The notes under the pieces are model-generated. The model was not told the origin of the DNA. It did not search any database and saw only the letters and a list, made by a program, of their open reading frames with translations. From Craurococcus roseus (lineage in GTDB: Bacteria; Pseudomonadota; Alphaproteobacteria; Acetobacterales; Acetobacteraceae): a DNA stretch of 64,000 nucleotides. Of the stretch, positions 33,102 through 41,427 are shown in pieces (the stretch's first letter is position 1; every line of letters starts with the position of its first letter). Position numbers and translations under genes: made by a program. Location: NCBI RefSeq assembly GCF_039523795.1, contig NZ_BAAAFZ010000053.1:62001-126000 (forward strand), read 5' to 3'.

Positions 33102-33797
33102 CTATGCCGCGTTCGGGCCGCCCCCTCCGGCCGGCGCTTGCGGACGCTCGCCCAGCAGCTCCGGCCCGTTGTTGCGCGGCGAGTTCACCGCCTTGGACAC
33201 AGGCCAGAACCGCAGCAGATCGTCGGGCGCGGGCCGAAGCAGCCGGGCCGGATCGTCGCACTCCAGCCACGCGGCCCAGTCATCCTCGGCCAAGATCACC
33301 GGCATGCGGCCATGGACCGCCCGCATCGGCGCGTTGGCGTCCGTGGTGACGATGGCGAAAGTGCGGACCACCTCGTCACCCTCGCCGCGCCAGTGCTCCC
33401 ACAGGCCGGCGAAGGCCATCCCGTCGCCCGAGGCGGGGGCTATGGCCATGGGCTGCTTGCCGCCTGGCTCCGCCTTCCATTCGAAGAAGGCGTCGGCCGG
33501 AACCAGGCAGCGCCGCTTGGCGTAGGCCTGGCGGAACATGGGGGAGGTGGCGACGGTCTCCGCGCGGGCGTTGATCGGCTCCCGCGCCCCCTTCGCGTCC
33601 TTCACCCAGCGCGGCCGCAGCCCCCAGCGGAGGAGGTCCAGGTGGCGCTCGCCGGTGTCGGGGTGGCGCCGCACCACCGGCGCCGACTGCGTCGGGGCGA
33701 CGTTCCACGACGGCGCCAGGTTGGGGAGCGCGCCGCCGGTGCGGAACAACTGCCGCACCGCCTCGGCCGGCATGGTCTGGACGTAGCGGCCGCACAT
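33102..33797 (-). CDS. SRAP-domain abasic-site shield (YedK/HMCES-like)
   Basis: 231 residues. It begins MCGRY: Cys2, exposed after Met removal, forms the thiazolidine crosslink with abasic sites. Other active-site features are PSWNVAPTQ, INARAETV (the Glu) and VHGRMPVIL (the His). Length matches bacterial SRAP proteins (about 220-230). It binds abasic sites in single-stranded DNA, which is useful for a conjugating plasmid. No clear ribosome binding site precedes the ATG, although the Cys2 rule fixes this start. Confidence 0.93.
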   Translation of the reverse strand: MCGRYVQTMPAEAVRQLFRTGGALPNLAPSWNVAPTQSAPVVRRHPDTGERHLDLLRWGLRPRWVKDAKGAREPINARAETVATSPMFRQAYAKRRCLVPADAFFEWKAEPGGKQPMAIAPASGDGMAFAGLWEHWRGEGDEVVRTFAIVTTDANAPMRAVHGRMPVILAEDDWAAWLECDDPARLLRPAPDDLLRFWPVSKAVNSPRNNGPELLGERPQAPAGGGGPNAA

Positions 33798-33954
33798 GCG
33801 GGAGGGAGGATACCGCAGCGCCGGCCGCGTGGTCATCAACGGCGAACAGCCGCCGAACACCGGGTCGCAGGGCGAGGTCGCGCGGGGCCGCGCAACGGAC
33901 GCGCCAGGTACTTCCCGAAAGGCTTGGTTGGCTTGGCTCGGGCCGGAAACCGGC

Positions 33955-34056
33955 CACCGTGCTCGCTCCGGTCGAGGTCCAGTGCTCGCCATCCTCCCCA
34001 TGCTCGCGCCGGCAGGACCGGCGCTGCGCGTGGGTCCGGGTGGCTGCGCGCTTCCC
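33955..34056. repeat. diverged intergenic repeat, copy 1 (pair at 54424-54513)
   Basis: It shares CCACCGTGCTC, CATGCTCGCGCC and GGCGCTGCGCGTGG in the same order and spacing with 54424-54513. It sits in the 425-bp gene-free stretch upstream of the SRAP gene and of the nuclease-like gene. Confidence 0.5.
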
Positions 34057-34222
34057 TCGACCTGCGCTGCGCGCGTCGGCGTCCGGGAGGGGTCGGGACG
34101 GAGGGCGTCCCGGCGTTTCGACGCCGCCTGCGGCGCGCGTCGAACAAAGGGCAGGTATTGGGGCGCTTTTCCCTGGCCCAAGCCGCTTGCTCGTTAAGCT
34201 ACTCAGGGCAGAATTGCCGTTG

Positions 34223-34642
34223 ATGATGTTGAGCCGAACCTCCGTTGGCCTGTTCCTGGCCGTCCTGGCGGTGCCCGTCGCAGCTTTCCCGGCCCCGGAC
34301 TGCGGATGGGTCGAGCCGCCGCGGACCTACCCCGACGGCGTCCGCTGGACCTGCGACGCCGTGGACTGGTCGGACGGCGACACCCTCATGGCCAAGTGCG
34401 AGGGGCTGGCCGGGGCGGTGTCGATCCGGGTGCGGCGCGTCGACACGGACGAGCGCGGCGAAAGCCGGTGGTGGCAGGCGCGCGAGGAGTTGCGGCGCCG
34501 GACTGCCGGCCACCCGTTGACGGTGCTGCCGCGCCACCGCAGCCACCGGCGCGTGGTCGCCGACGTGCTGGCGGGCGGCGTGAACGTCGGCGCGGCGATG
34601 GACGCGGCCGGGTGGTCCAAGGCGGAGTGCCCGAAGCGGTAG
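34223..34642 (+). CDS. secreted staphylococcal-nuclease-like protein
   Basis: 139 residues. A signal peptide (SVGLFLAVLAVPVAAFPAPDC) ends near residue 23. The mature part has DGDTL, then RVRRVDTDERGE, corresponding to the Arg-Ile-Asp-x-x-E motif of SNase folds, and later HRSHRRVVADVLAGGVNV and MDAAGWSKAE. Thermonuclease homologues hydrolyse DNA/RNA with Ca2+; here the spacing is shortened, so activity is uncertain. Plasmid-encoded SNase-like proteins of this size are common near transfer genes. It is oriented against its neighbours. Confidence 0.7.
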   Translation: MMLSRTSVGLFLAVLAVPVAAFPAPDCGWVEPPRTYPDGVRWTCDAVDWSDGDTLMAKCEGLAGAVSIRVRRVDTDERGESRWWQAREELRRRTAGHPLTVLPRHRSHRRVVADVLAGGVNVGAAMDAAGWSKAECPKR

Positions 34643-34703
34643 CCCGCCGGCCGGACGCGAAGGCCGAGCCACGCCGCGCAGGCCGCCCGCCAGGCCAACC
34701 CCG

Positions 34704-35165
34704 TCAATCCGAGCGGCGCGAGGTCCAGTGCTGCGCCAGCCGTCCCCTCCGCACGGCCCCCGCCGTCTGCCAGCGCTCGCCTCGCGGCACGTCGCGGGAC
34801 GGCGCGCGGCGCGGCTCCGCGGTCCTCGCCACCCTCGGCTCGGGCACGACCGCTGATGCTCGCGCGGGCCGCTGCACGGTGATCGGAGGCGGCGGCGGCG
34901 GGGCAGGGGCCTCGACCCGGAGCGCCGGTCGTGTGGCCCGCCAAGCCTCCAGGTCGCGGCGTTGCCGCCCGCCTTCGGCGATCAGCCGCTCCAGCGTGCC
35001 GGCGGTCTCGAACAGCGCGCCGTCGCGCGTCGCCAGCACGGCCTCGCCACAGACGCGGAAGACCTTTCGCTGCATCGAGAAGCGCTGGACCTGGGCTGGC
35101 GTCGCCGTCCGGAACGAAACGCCGCACGCCTCGGCGTCGGCGACCTGGGCGGGTTCAAGATCCAC
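34704..35165 (-). CDS. hypothetical protein with Pro-rich tail
   Basis: 153 residues from a GTG at 35165. Residues 1-80 are well composed (CGVSFRTATPAQVQRFSM, CGEAVLATRDGALF, a helix GTLERLIAEGGRQRRDLEAW). The rest is Pro/Arg-rich, including a run of prolines, and probably disordered. Family unknown. The gene is antisense to no other credible gene. Confidence 0.45.
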   Translation of the reverse strand: MDLEPAQVADAEACGVSFRTATPAQVQRFSMQRKVFRVCGEAVLATRDGALFETAGTLERLIAEGGRQRRDLEAWRATRPALRVEAPAPPPPPPITVQRPARASAVVPEPRVARTAEPRRAPSRDVPRGERWQTAGAVRRGRLAQHWTSRRSD

Positions 35166-35202
35166 GCGAAGTCTCGGAGGGGGTGATGATCGGCGCGGCG
35201 GC

Positions 35203-35706
35203 TCAGAGCGCCTCCGCCACGAACTTCCTTTCCCAGTAATGGAACACCGAGGCGAGCACCACCTCGAGCTTCATCTCCCCGCCATCTTTCATGATGATGC
35301 CGACCCTGACCGTCTTCACGTAGTCGGACGCCGGCACCTCGGCGAAAGAGACATGGAAGCCGTACGTTTCCTCCAGGCCGGTCCACTGCACCTGGACGCT
35401 GGGCCGATCCAGGTGTGAGCCGTGCTTGCCGTAGTCGCACAGGTCGCGGATGACCGAGATGTCGGGGCACTCACCCACGACGTGGTCACGGTACACGTTC
35501 AATGCCGCCTTGAACGTGAGACCCGGCTGGATGTGCAGCTTCGCGGGATCGGTCTGGAAATAGTGCGACGTGAGGTGGTCCACGATGTGGTTCGTCAGCG
35601 TGCAGCACGAAATCGTCCGGCGGATCGAGGCCCGGTCGGCCTTGAAGTCTTGGTGCTCCGCGCGGACGATCTCGAAATACTGGGCAGGCGTGAGATTGAA
35701 GCTCAT
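35203..35706 (-). CDS. hypothetical protein
   Basis: 167 residues from an ATG at 35706 with AGGAC upstream. Composition differs from its neighbours (more Tyr, Phe, His, Ile), suggesting a recent arrival. It has an N-terminal helix MSFNLTPAQYFEIVRAEHQD, and VIRDLCDYGKHGSHLDRPSVQV, reminiscent of an HEPN-like or immune-type soluble protein with a conserved YGKHG segment. I cannot name a family. Confidence 0.55.
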   Translation of the reverse strand: MSFNLTPAQYFEIVRAEHQDFKADRASIRRTISCCTLTNHIVDHLTSHYFQTDPAKLHIQPGLTFKAALNVYRDHVVGECPDISVIRDLCDYGKHGSHLDRPSVQVQWTGLEETYGFHVSFAEVPASDYVKTVRVGIIMKDGGEMKLEVVLASVFHYWERKFVAEAL

Positions 35707-35751
35707 CGGTCGTCCTGAAAAGACGGTTTTTCACCGGCCTCAAGGACCGGA

Positions 35752-36399
35752 TCAGTCGGTCCCGTAGCGCACCCGCACATCGAAGCTCAGCGTCGGCCAG
35801 CTCAACCGGCAGGTAGCGATGGCCGGCCACGGAGTCCAGTCGGCCGAGAAGAAGCCGACCCGCCACGCCCCGTCGGGGCAAGAGAAGCGCTCCACCTTCC
35901 GCAGCGGCCACGTCGTGCCCCAGTTCTGCCAGAGCCAGCGCAGCGCCCCGGGCGCATCCGGCCCGAGCTTCAGGACTTCCCACGGCACGGGCACGAGTTG
36001 GTGGAGGTCGAGCGGCACCGCCTTGGAGCGGCCGACCCAGGCGCAGGCCTCCTCGTGCTCGTCGCGGAACGCCTCCTTGACCTCCCGCGCCACGATCTTC
36101 ACGCCTTGGAGGCTGATCGTCCGGCCCGGCTGGGTCAGCATCAGCGACAGCCAGCGCTCTTCCAGCGCGTCGTAGTCGTGGACCCAGGGCACGTGCCCGG
36201 CGCCGGCGGCGGCCTGGCGGAAGGACCACAGCGCATCGCCGTCGCCCTTCACGGTCAGCTCCTGGTACAGCCAATCGGGTTGCGGCAGCGCCAGCACGTC
36301 CGGCGGCGCGTGCGGCGGCAGGACCGGTTGCGCGATCGTCGGGGCGGGCGAGGGGCGGCGGGGGCGCCGGCCGCGCTTGAGGACCGCCCCGCCGTCCAC
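35752..36399 (-). CDS. Api92/YubB-like (DUF1281-type) protein
   Basis: 215 residues from a GTG at 36399, four nt after the integrase stop. The C-terminal half has the order WLWQNWGTTWPL, WRVGFFSADWTPWPAIATCRLS and LSFDVRVRY, which matches the ferredoxin-like fold of the Api92/YubB proteins found on plasmids and phages. The N-terminal part contains QPDWLYQELTVKGD, a likely family start. Function is unknown in the family. It is co-transcribed with the recombinase. Confidence 0.6.
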   Translation of the reverse strand: MDGGAVLKRGRRPRRPSPAPTIAQPVLPPHAPPDVLALPQPDWLYQELTVKGDGDALWSFRQAAAGAGHVPWVHDYDALEERWLSLMLTQPGRTISLQGVKIVAREVKEAFRDEHEEACAWVGRSKAVPLDLHQLVPVPWEVLKLGPDAPGALRWLWQNWGTTWPLRKVERFSCPDGAWRVGFFSADWTPWPAIATCRLSWPTLSFDVRVRYGTD

Positions 36400-36403
36400 C
36401 GTC

Positions 36404-37354
36404 TCAAAGGCCGACGAGCTTGGCCGGGCTCTCGCCGAGCAGCTTGGCCCGCCGGACGTAGCCGCGCATCGTCTTCACGTCCTTGTGGCGCGTGTGGCCC
36501 ATGATCGCCTCGTCGCGCGCCCCCGCCTGGTAGGCCTCGGTGATGAAGCCGGCGCGCAGGCCGTGCGGCGAGAGCCGCTCCAGCGCCGCCGCGGTGAGGC
36601 CGGCCAGCGCGACGCGGCGCCGGAAGATCTTGGGCAGCGAGTCCGGGTGCAGCGCCTCCGCTTCGACCTTGCCCCAGCGGTCCACCTTGCGGAACACCGG
36701 GCCGTAGCGGCACTCCGAGTCCCGCAGCCACGTTTCCATCGCGCGCACCGGGCAGGTCTCGGGCTTGGCGCCGCGCGGCACGCCGACCTCGGCGCCTTCG
36801 CCTTCCTGGTCGGTCTTGGCGCGCGGGATCAGCAAACGCATCCCGTCGGCGGCGAAGGCCAGGTGCTCGCGCTCGACCGCCGCCAGTTCGGAGCGGCGAA
36901 GCGCCGCGGCGAAACCGAGCAGCAGCAGCGCCCGGTCGCGCTTGCCGGTCAGGCCGGTGTCGCAGGTGGCGACGAGCCGCCGCAGCTCGGCGGTGCCGAC
37001 CGCCGCCGCGCGCCGCTGGGGCGTGCCGTGCCGGCGGAGGATGCCGGCCAGCGTGTCGCGGATCGCCGGGTGGTCCGGCATCCAGGCGATTCCCCTCATG
37101 CGATGGGCGCGGCCGATCGCGGCCAGCCGGCGGCCCAGCGTGGCCCTGGCGTGGCTGACGGCCATCGACGCCAGGTAGGCGGCGACGGTGGCCGGCTCGG
37201 CCGGCAGCGCGCGGACGCCGCGCCCGTGGCACCACGCCGAGAAGTCTTCCCAGTCCGCCCGGTAGGCGCGCAGCGTCGCCGGCGACAGCGCCTGCCGGGC
37301 GTAGTCGGCGGCGAGCGCCAAGTCGGAGGCGGGCAGGGTGGCGACGTCGGACAT
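36404..37354 (-). CDS. tyrosine recombinase (integrase/XerC-like)
   Basis: 316 residues from an ATG at 37354. A core-binding domain (20-110, TLRAYRADWEDFSAWC) precedes the catalytic domain with the pentad visible: R153 or R154 (ALRRSEL), K180, H264 and R267 (SPHGLRAG), H287 or H290 (MGHTRHKD), and Tyr299 (MRGYVRRA). It could resolve plasmid multimers or integrate an element. An inverted repeat GCTAAGGCC/GGCCTTAGC at 37407-37442, 53 bp upstream, is a candidate core site. Confidence 0.9.
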   Translation of the reverse strand: MSDVATLPASDLALAADYARQALSPATLRAYRADWEDFSAWCHGRGVRALPAEPATVAAYLASMAVSHARATLGRRLAAIGRAHRMRGIAWMPDHPAIRDTLAGILRRHGTPQRRAAAVGTAELRRLVATCDTGLTGKRDRALLLLGFAAALRRSELAAVEREHLAFAADGMRLLIPRAKTDQEGEGAEVGVPRGAKPETCPVRAMETWLRDSECRYGPVFRKVDRWGKVEAEALHPDSLPKIFRRRVALAGLTAAALERLSPHGLRAGFITEAYQAGARDEAIMGHTRHKDVKTMRGYVRRAKLLGESPAKLVGL

Positions 37355-37406
37355 GACGCGAATCCAACAGGTTAGGGCCAGCAAGGCAAGGATTATGGCA
37401 TAACTA

Positions 37407-37442
37407 GCTAAGGCCTGAGAATCGCGGTTATCGGGCCTTAGC
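37407..37442. repeat. inverted repeat upstream of the recombinase; recombination-core candidate
   Basis: GCTAAGGCC (37407-37415) and GGCCTTAGC (37434-37442) are perfect 9-bp arms with 18 nt between. The interval is relatively AT-rich (TGAGAATCGCGGTTATCG). It may be the recombinase's site or an autoregulatory operator. Confidence 0.45.
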
Positions 37443-37643
37443 GGCAGGGCAGGGGCTCGGCCGGTTTCCCCGCGGGCGGGTCCGCACTGGCATCGACCCG
37501 ACGCAAGCGCCACCAGTCCCGAAGCGGGAACCGGGCCGACTGCTGCGCGGGACCGCACCTTTCTTGAGCCATAGCGGCTTACGCGCCTACGGCAGGTCGC
37601 CGAAGCGGCGACCTGCCGTCTCCGGATACACCGCTGTAGCTCA

Positions 37644-37760
37644 TTTGGCGTTTTGCAGCCAAAAAGTCGTGTCTTTGCCAAACGAAGCTGAGAACCGCTT
37701 GCGGTGAACAGCATTCCGTGTACGTTGGCGTTTTAACCCCAAAAATGAGCGAGACGCCAA
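37644..37760 (+). promoter_or_regulatory. TTGGCGT repeats preceding the 37761 gene
   Basis: TTTGGCGT at 37644-37651, TTGGCGT at 37725-37731 and the inverted ACGCCAA at 37754-37760, which abuts the start codon. They look like operator half-sites for autoregulation of the downstream gene. Confidence 0.4.
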
Positions 37761-38159
37761 ATGCACCGGGCCAAAACCAAGGCGAAAGCGACAGTATTTC
37801 GGGTTCGTTTGACGGTCTGTGCCCTGGACCCCTGGCTCCGCCTGCCCGCGGAGCGCCTCCGGAAGCGGCTGGTCGGCACCGGCAGCATGGTGCGCGCGGC
37901 CGTGCACGACGCCTTCGGACGGCCGTTCACGAAGGGTCTCGACAGGGAGTGGAGCGCATCCGAACAGGCGATCGTCATCGCTGTCACGTCGCTCGCTCCC
38001 CGCGCGGCACTGCTGGAATTCGACGACCTCCTGGGCCCCCTCGTGGCGTCCGGCAGGGTGGTAGCGGAGGTCGTGGTTGGAGGCCGGTGGCGCGCCCTCA
38101 ATGATGCCTTGTACCCGTCCGGCCAGCCGGCCCGTTCGTTGCGGCACGCCCTGGGCTGA
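37761..38159 (+). CDS. hypothetical protein with upstream operator repeats
   Basis: 132 residues beginning MHRAKTKAKATVFRVRLTV. Basic N-terminus, then helical segments (RLPAERLRKRLVG, SMVRAAVHDAFGR) and a beta-like end. Size and autoregulatory-looking repeats suggest a small DNA-binding protein, but no domain is recognised. Confidence 0.45.
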   Translation: MHRAKTKAKATVFRVRLTVCALDPWLRLPAERLRKRLVGTGSMVRAAVHDAFGRPFTKGLDREWSASEQAIVIAVTSLAPRAALLEFDDLLGPLVASGRVVAEVVVGGRWRALNDALYPSGQPARSLRHALG

Positions 38160-38205
38160 ACGCTTCCGCCCGGCCCTCACGAACCACGCTCCATAGAGGA
38201 CGGTC

Positions 38206-38688
38206 ATGCCACGCTTGAAGTCGGCCGAAGTCGCCGATCAGATCACCGACGGCGGGTTCGTCACGGTCGACGCCTTCCGGCGCTCCGCAGAGACCTTGTG
38301 CCGCCGGATCTCCGATGAAGGCTGGAAGATCGCCCTCGGAACGTCATCGGACCGGCCCGTCTACCTTGTGGAAGGGTTCGATGATGCGACCCTCGACGAC
38401 CGAGCCGACGCCGTGGAAGTCGATTTGGAGGACGTTCGGGTGAGCGCCACCTGGAACGCGATGTCCGTCCACATCAAGGCCAACGACACTTGCTACGTCC
38501 TGAAAGGCAGCGACGATCAGCCCATGGGTCTCATCAGGATCCACCCCGACTTCGACCGCAGCCGCATCCTCCGCTTCGCAAGGCAGCACACGCAGCGTGA
38601 GCGCGACCAGCGCCTCTCCAGGATCCAGCAAGACGTCACCGCGATACGCGAGGCCCTCGTGGCCCGAGGCATCATCGCGCCCGAGTGA
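38206..38688 (+). CDS. hypothetical protein
   Basis: 160 residues from an ATG at 38206 with AGAGGACG upstream. Codon composition is more mixed than its neighbours. Alternating charged strands (WKIALGTSSDRPVYLVEGFD, VEVDLEDVRVSATWNAMSV) end in a coiled helix HTQRERDQRLSRIQQDVTAIREALVARG. It is unrecognised; possibly a tail/accessory or antitoxin-like protein. It is 46 nt downstream of the preceding gene. Confidence 0.5.
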   Translation: MPRLKSAEVADQITDGGFVTVDAFRRSAETLCRRISDEGWKIALGTSSDRPVYLVEGFDDATLDDRADAVEVDLEDVRVSATWNAMSVHIKANDTCYVLKGSDDQPMGLIRIHPDFDRSRILRFARQHTQRERDQRLSRIQQDVTAIREALVARGIIAPE

Positions 38689-38833
38689 AGCGTTCATCGC
38701 CGGCGCTGGCGCTCCGCTGGCTCGCGAATAGCATCGCGCGATCCTGAAGTGGGAAGGCGGCGGACCGGTGCCCGCCGCCTTTCTCATCAGCCCCCAACGC
38801 GGTCGGGTCATCGGTCGACCGGAAGCCGATCCT

Positions 38834-38985
38834 TCATCGCAGCCGCTGTCCGGTGTCCCAGGCGCAGAACGGGTAGGCGGCCGTCACGCGGGTCGCGTCG
38901 CTCTCGTCGAGGACGACGAGATCGCGCCGACGCAGCGCGCCCAGGATCGACGCGACCTCCCGCTCGTCCACGCCGGTACTGGCGG
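38834..38985 (-). pseudogene. possible remnant of an alkylmercury lyase-like gene
   Basis: About 50 residues keep a winged-helix-like pattern and an AYPF motif seen in MerB-like proteins. There is no upstream start in a plausible context, and the frame ends before the catalytic part. Low confidence. Confidence 0.25.
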
Positions 38986-39446
38986 CCGCCCACCTCGCGG
39001 ATGTCCGGAAGCGGATCGCCGACCTGCGGGCGATGGAGCGGACCCTGGCGGCTGCAGTCCGCCGATGCGACGCGGGCGGGGCGCCCGAATGCCCGCTGAT
39101 TGAGGCCCTGTCGTCGGGCGCCGCGTTGCCCACCTGATCATTGTGGAGCCGACTCGGGAGTGCCACCTCGCGTTTCGCTTCCACGATCCGGAGGCGGCGG
39201 CATCCTCGTGCAGGGTCTTCCCTTCGGTCCCGCCGACGCCCGCCGTGCGACGGCCTGGGCCGCACTTCCCCGCCAGGAACCGGGCGGGCGGTGCGGCGTC
39301 CCGTGGCCAGGGAGGGCTTCTTTCTTCGGCTCCGCACCCGTCAGCGTCCTCCGCTCGGGCCGGTCCTCGGCACTCGATTGGAAACCGCAGTCCCGGCACG
39401 GCCAGCAATTCGGCCGGCCCCCGACGCGGATCACGTCCCGCCGAGA

Positions 39447-39505
39447 GTTGACGTATTAAGTTGACGCTGAAGGTTGACGGCCTAGATTTCGAGTGGATCG
39501 TCAAC
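39447..39505 (+). promoter_or_regulatory. operator of the Xre-RES operon
   Basis: Three direct GTTGACG repeats at 39447, 39460 and 39473 have an exact 13-bp period, and an inverted CGTCAAC lies at 39499-39505. It lies 15-73 bp upstream of the antitoxin start. Confidence 0.6.
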
Positions 39506-39519
39506 CCGAGGAGGCCGAC

Positions 39520-40440
39520 ATGGATGCCCAGGGACTGGAGTGGCGGGCCGCCGGCGACCTGCCCGCCGGGTCCGCGGGCATCGCGCGCCTCGCCGCCCGC
39601 ATCGAGGCCTCCGCCGTCGTGCTGAGCGCCGAGGCGGCCGAACGCGGCATCACGATAGCCCTAGGGGGGAAGCCGGCCGGACGGCCCCGCGCGCCCCGGC
39701 GGCAGGCGGCGGACCACCTCGCCTGGTTCGAGTCGGTCGTCTGGTCGTCCAGGCTGCGGCTGGTCGAGATCAAGGCCGCTTTGGAGGCGTTCGGCCGCAT
39801 GGAGCGGCCCGGCGACGCCGAGGCGCGGGTCGTCCGCTACCTGGCCGACCTCACGCCGCTGCGCGTCCAGCTGGTCAGGTTGTCGCGGAGGGACCCGCGC
39901 CGCGCCATGCAGGAGACGGCGAGGCAGCTGGACGCCCTCGACGTGCACCTCGCCTCCGCCGCCGCCCTCCTCGGCGACCCGGGCCTCGCCGACGCCCCGG
40001 ACGAGGAAGCCGACGGCGGGACGGCGATCGAGGCCCCGGACGACGGCGCGGCGGCGTTCGAGCGCGTCAGCGCCGAACTCCTCGACCGCGGCGGCGGGGG
40101 CATGTCGCTCCGCGAGGCGGCGGACGCGCTCGGCACGTCCAAGCAGGCCCTGCACAAGCGCATACACGCCGGGACGGCGCTCGGCATGATGCGCGGGCGG
40201 GAGATCGTCGTGCCGCGGGCCCAATTCGCCGACGGGGACGCCAAGGCCGGTTTCCTGCCGGGCATCCCGGAGGTGCTCGCCGCGTTCCGGGAGGCCGGGG
40301 AGCGGGGGTGGGGCGCCCTCCAATTCCTCGTGGAGCGGGACCCGAACCTCGGGCGGCCGCCGATCGACGCGCTGCGCGAGGGCCGGGTCGAGGCGGTCGT
40401 GCAGGCCGCGAGGGCCCACCTCGGCCTGGACGAAGGCTGA
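39520..40440 (+). CDS. antitoxin of RES toxin (Xre/MbcA-like)
   Basis: 306 residues from an ATG at 39520 with GAGGAGG upstream. A long helical N-domain of unknown function (1-190) is followed by an HTH (MSLREAADALGTSKQALHKRIH, about 195-220) and the toxin-binding DUF2384/MbcA-like end (GWGALQFLVERDPNLGRPPIDALREGRVEAVVQAA). It neutralises and represses its neighbour. Unusually long for this family, usually about 130-160 residues. Confidence 0.75.
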   Translation: MDAQGLEWRAAGDLPAGSAGIARLAARIEASAVVLSAEAAERGITIALGGKPAGRPRAPRRQAADHLAWFESVVWSSRLRLVEIKAALEAFGRMERPGDAEARVVRYLADLTPLRVQLVRLSRRDPRRAMQETARQLDALDVHLASAAALLGDPGLADAPDEEADGGTAIEAPDDGAAAFERVSAELLDRGGGGMSLREAADALGTSKQALHKRIHAGTALGMMRGREIVVPRAQFADGDAKAGFLPGIPEVLAAFREAGERGWGALQFLVERDPNLGRPPIDALREGRVEAVVQAARAHLGLDEG

Positions 40441-40450
40441 CGCCGCCCCG

Positions 40451-41089
40451 ATGCCGGCGGCCGCGGCGACCGGACCGGACCTGCCGGCCGGCGGGGGCTT
40501 CCTGCCCCACCGGCTGCCGGCCGGGACGGAACTCCACCGCATACACTGGGCGGAGCGGGATCCCGTGTTCTTCGGGCCCAAGCCCGGCCTCCCGCCGGCG
40601 AACAGGTTCGACGCGCCGGCCGGCGAGTACCGGACCTTCTACGCCGCCGAGCGCTTCGAGGGCGCCTTCGTCGAGACGGTGCTGCGCGACCCGCGCCGGC
40701 GGCTCGTCGCCCCGGCGAACGTCGCGGCGCGCGCCTGGACGGCGGTGGCGCTGCGCCGCGACGCGGTCCTGGCGAAGCTGTTCGACGAGGGGCTGCGCTG
40801 GCACGGCGTGGACGGGTCGATCAGCGCCATGGGCGACTACGGGCCGCCGCGCGCGGTCGCCCTCGCGCTGTTTTCGCGCTTCCCCGGGCTCGACGGCATC
40901 GCCTACCGGTCGCGGCACAACAACGGCCTCCTCTGCTACGCGGTGTTCGACCGCGTCGCCGCGGACGACCTGGTCCCCGGCCCCACCGTGGCCCTTTCCG
41001 GCCGCATGGACATGGCCGAGCGCGTGGTGCGCGAGCACGGCGGCGCGTTCGACCGCAGCGCCGCGGTCCCCCCGCCGGCCGCCGACTGA
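40451..41089 (+). CDS. RES-domain toxin (NAD-degrading)
   Basis: 212 residues starting 10 nt after the antitoxin. RES features are visible: LHRIHWAERDPVFF, NRFDAPAGEYRTFYAA, EGAFVETVLRD (Glu), and DGIAYRSRHNNG (Ser). RES toxins deplete NAD+ by phosphorolysis or hydrolysis and are held inactive by a Xre-type partner. As plasmid addiction module it also favours maintenance. Full length. Confidence 0.88.
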   Translation: MPAAAATGPDLPAGGGFLPHRLPAGTELHRIHWAERDPVFFGPKPGLPPANRFDAPAGEYRTFYAAERFEGAFVETVLRDPRRRLVAPANVAARAWTAVALRRDAVLAKLFDEGLRWHGVDGSISAMGDYGPPRAVALALFSRFPGLDGIAYRSRHNNGLLCYAVFDRVAADDLVPGPTVALSGRMDMAERVVREHGGAFDRSAAVPPPAAD

Positions 41090-41158
41090 CCGTGGCCGCC
41101 GCGCCGGGAGCCGTTTCCTGCTCCACGGCGGCGCCCGCCGGGGTGGAGTGCGGGTCGC

Positions 41159-41172
41159 CGGAGTCGACTCCG
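41159..41172. repeat. CGGAGTCGACTCCG palindrome
   Basis: A perfect 14-bp palindrome in the 338-bp intergenic region after the toxin gene. No T-tract follows. No gene was seen in 41090-41427. Confidence 0.35.
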
Positions 41173-41380
41173 CCGCTCTCGCCGCAAGAGGCATGCCGGC
41201 CCGGTGCGGCATGGTCGCGCCGACCCCGCCGCCCTCCAGCGGCCCCCACGGCGCGTCGAGGGCGCGGCGGCCCGTCGTCCAGCGGTGACTGCATCGGCTG
41301 CCCTTCGCCCGCCCTCGGCGCTCCGCGAAGGCCTCCGCAACCGCGGCATCGCCGGCCGGGCCACGACGGCGCTTCCATTT

Positions 41381-41395
41381 GTTCGGCTTTTGTTC
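41381..41395 (+). promoter_or_regulatory. alphaproteobacterial LexA (SOS) box
   Basis: GTTC-GGCTTTT-GTTC matches the GTTC-N7-GTTC consensus of LexA in alphaproteobacteria. It lies 33 bp before the umuD start, in the correct place for control of the umuDC operon. Confidence 0.85.
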
Positions 41396-41427
41396 TTATG
41401 GTGCGCGGCGACCGTTCAGGACCCGTG

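Larger units (their letters stand above)
38689..39519. other. 831-bp region without an intact gene
   Basis: No intact gene is evident. At about 38834-38985 on the minus strand a fragment reads VDEREVASILGALRRRDLVVLD and AAYPFCAWDTGQ, resembling the helical N-domain and AYPF motif of alkylmercury lyase-like proteins, then stops. This may be a gene remnant. The right end carries the toxin-antitoxin operator. Confidence 0.4.
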
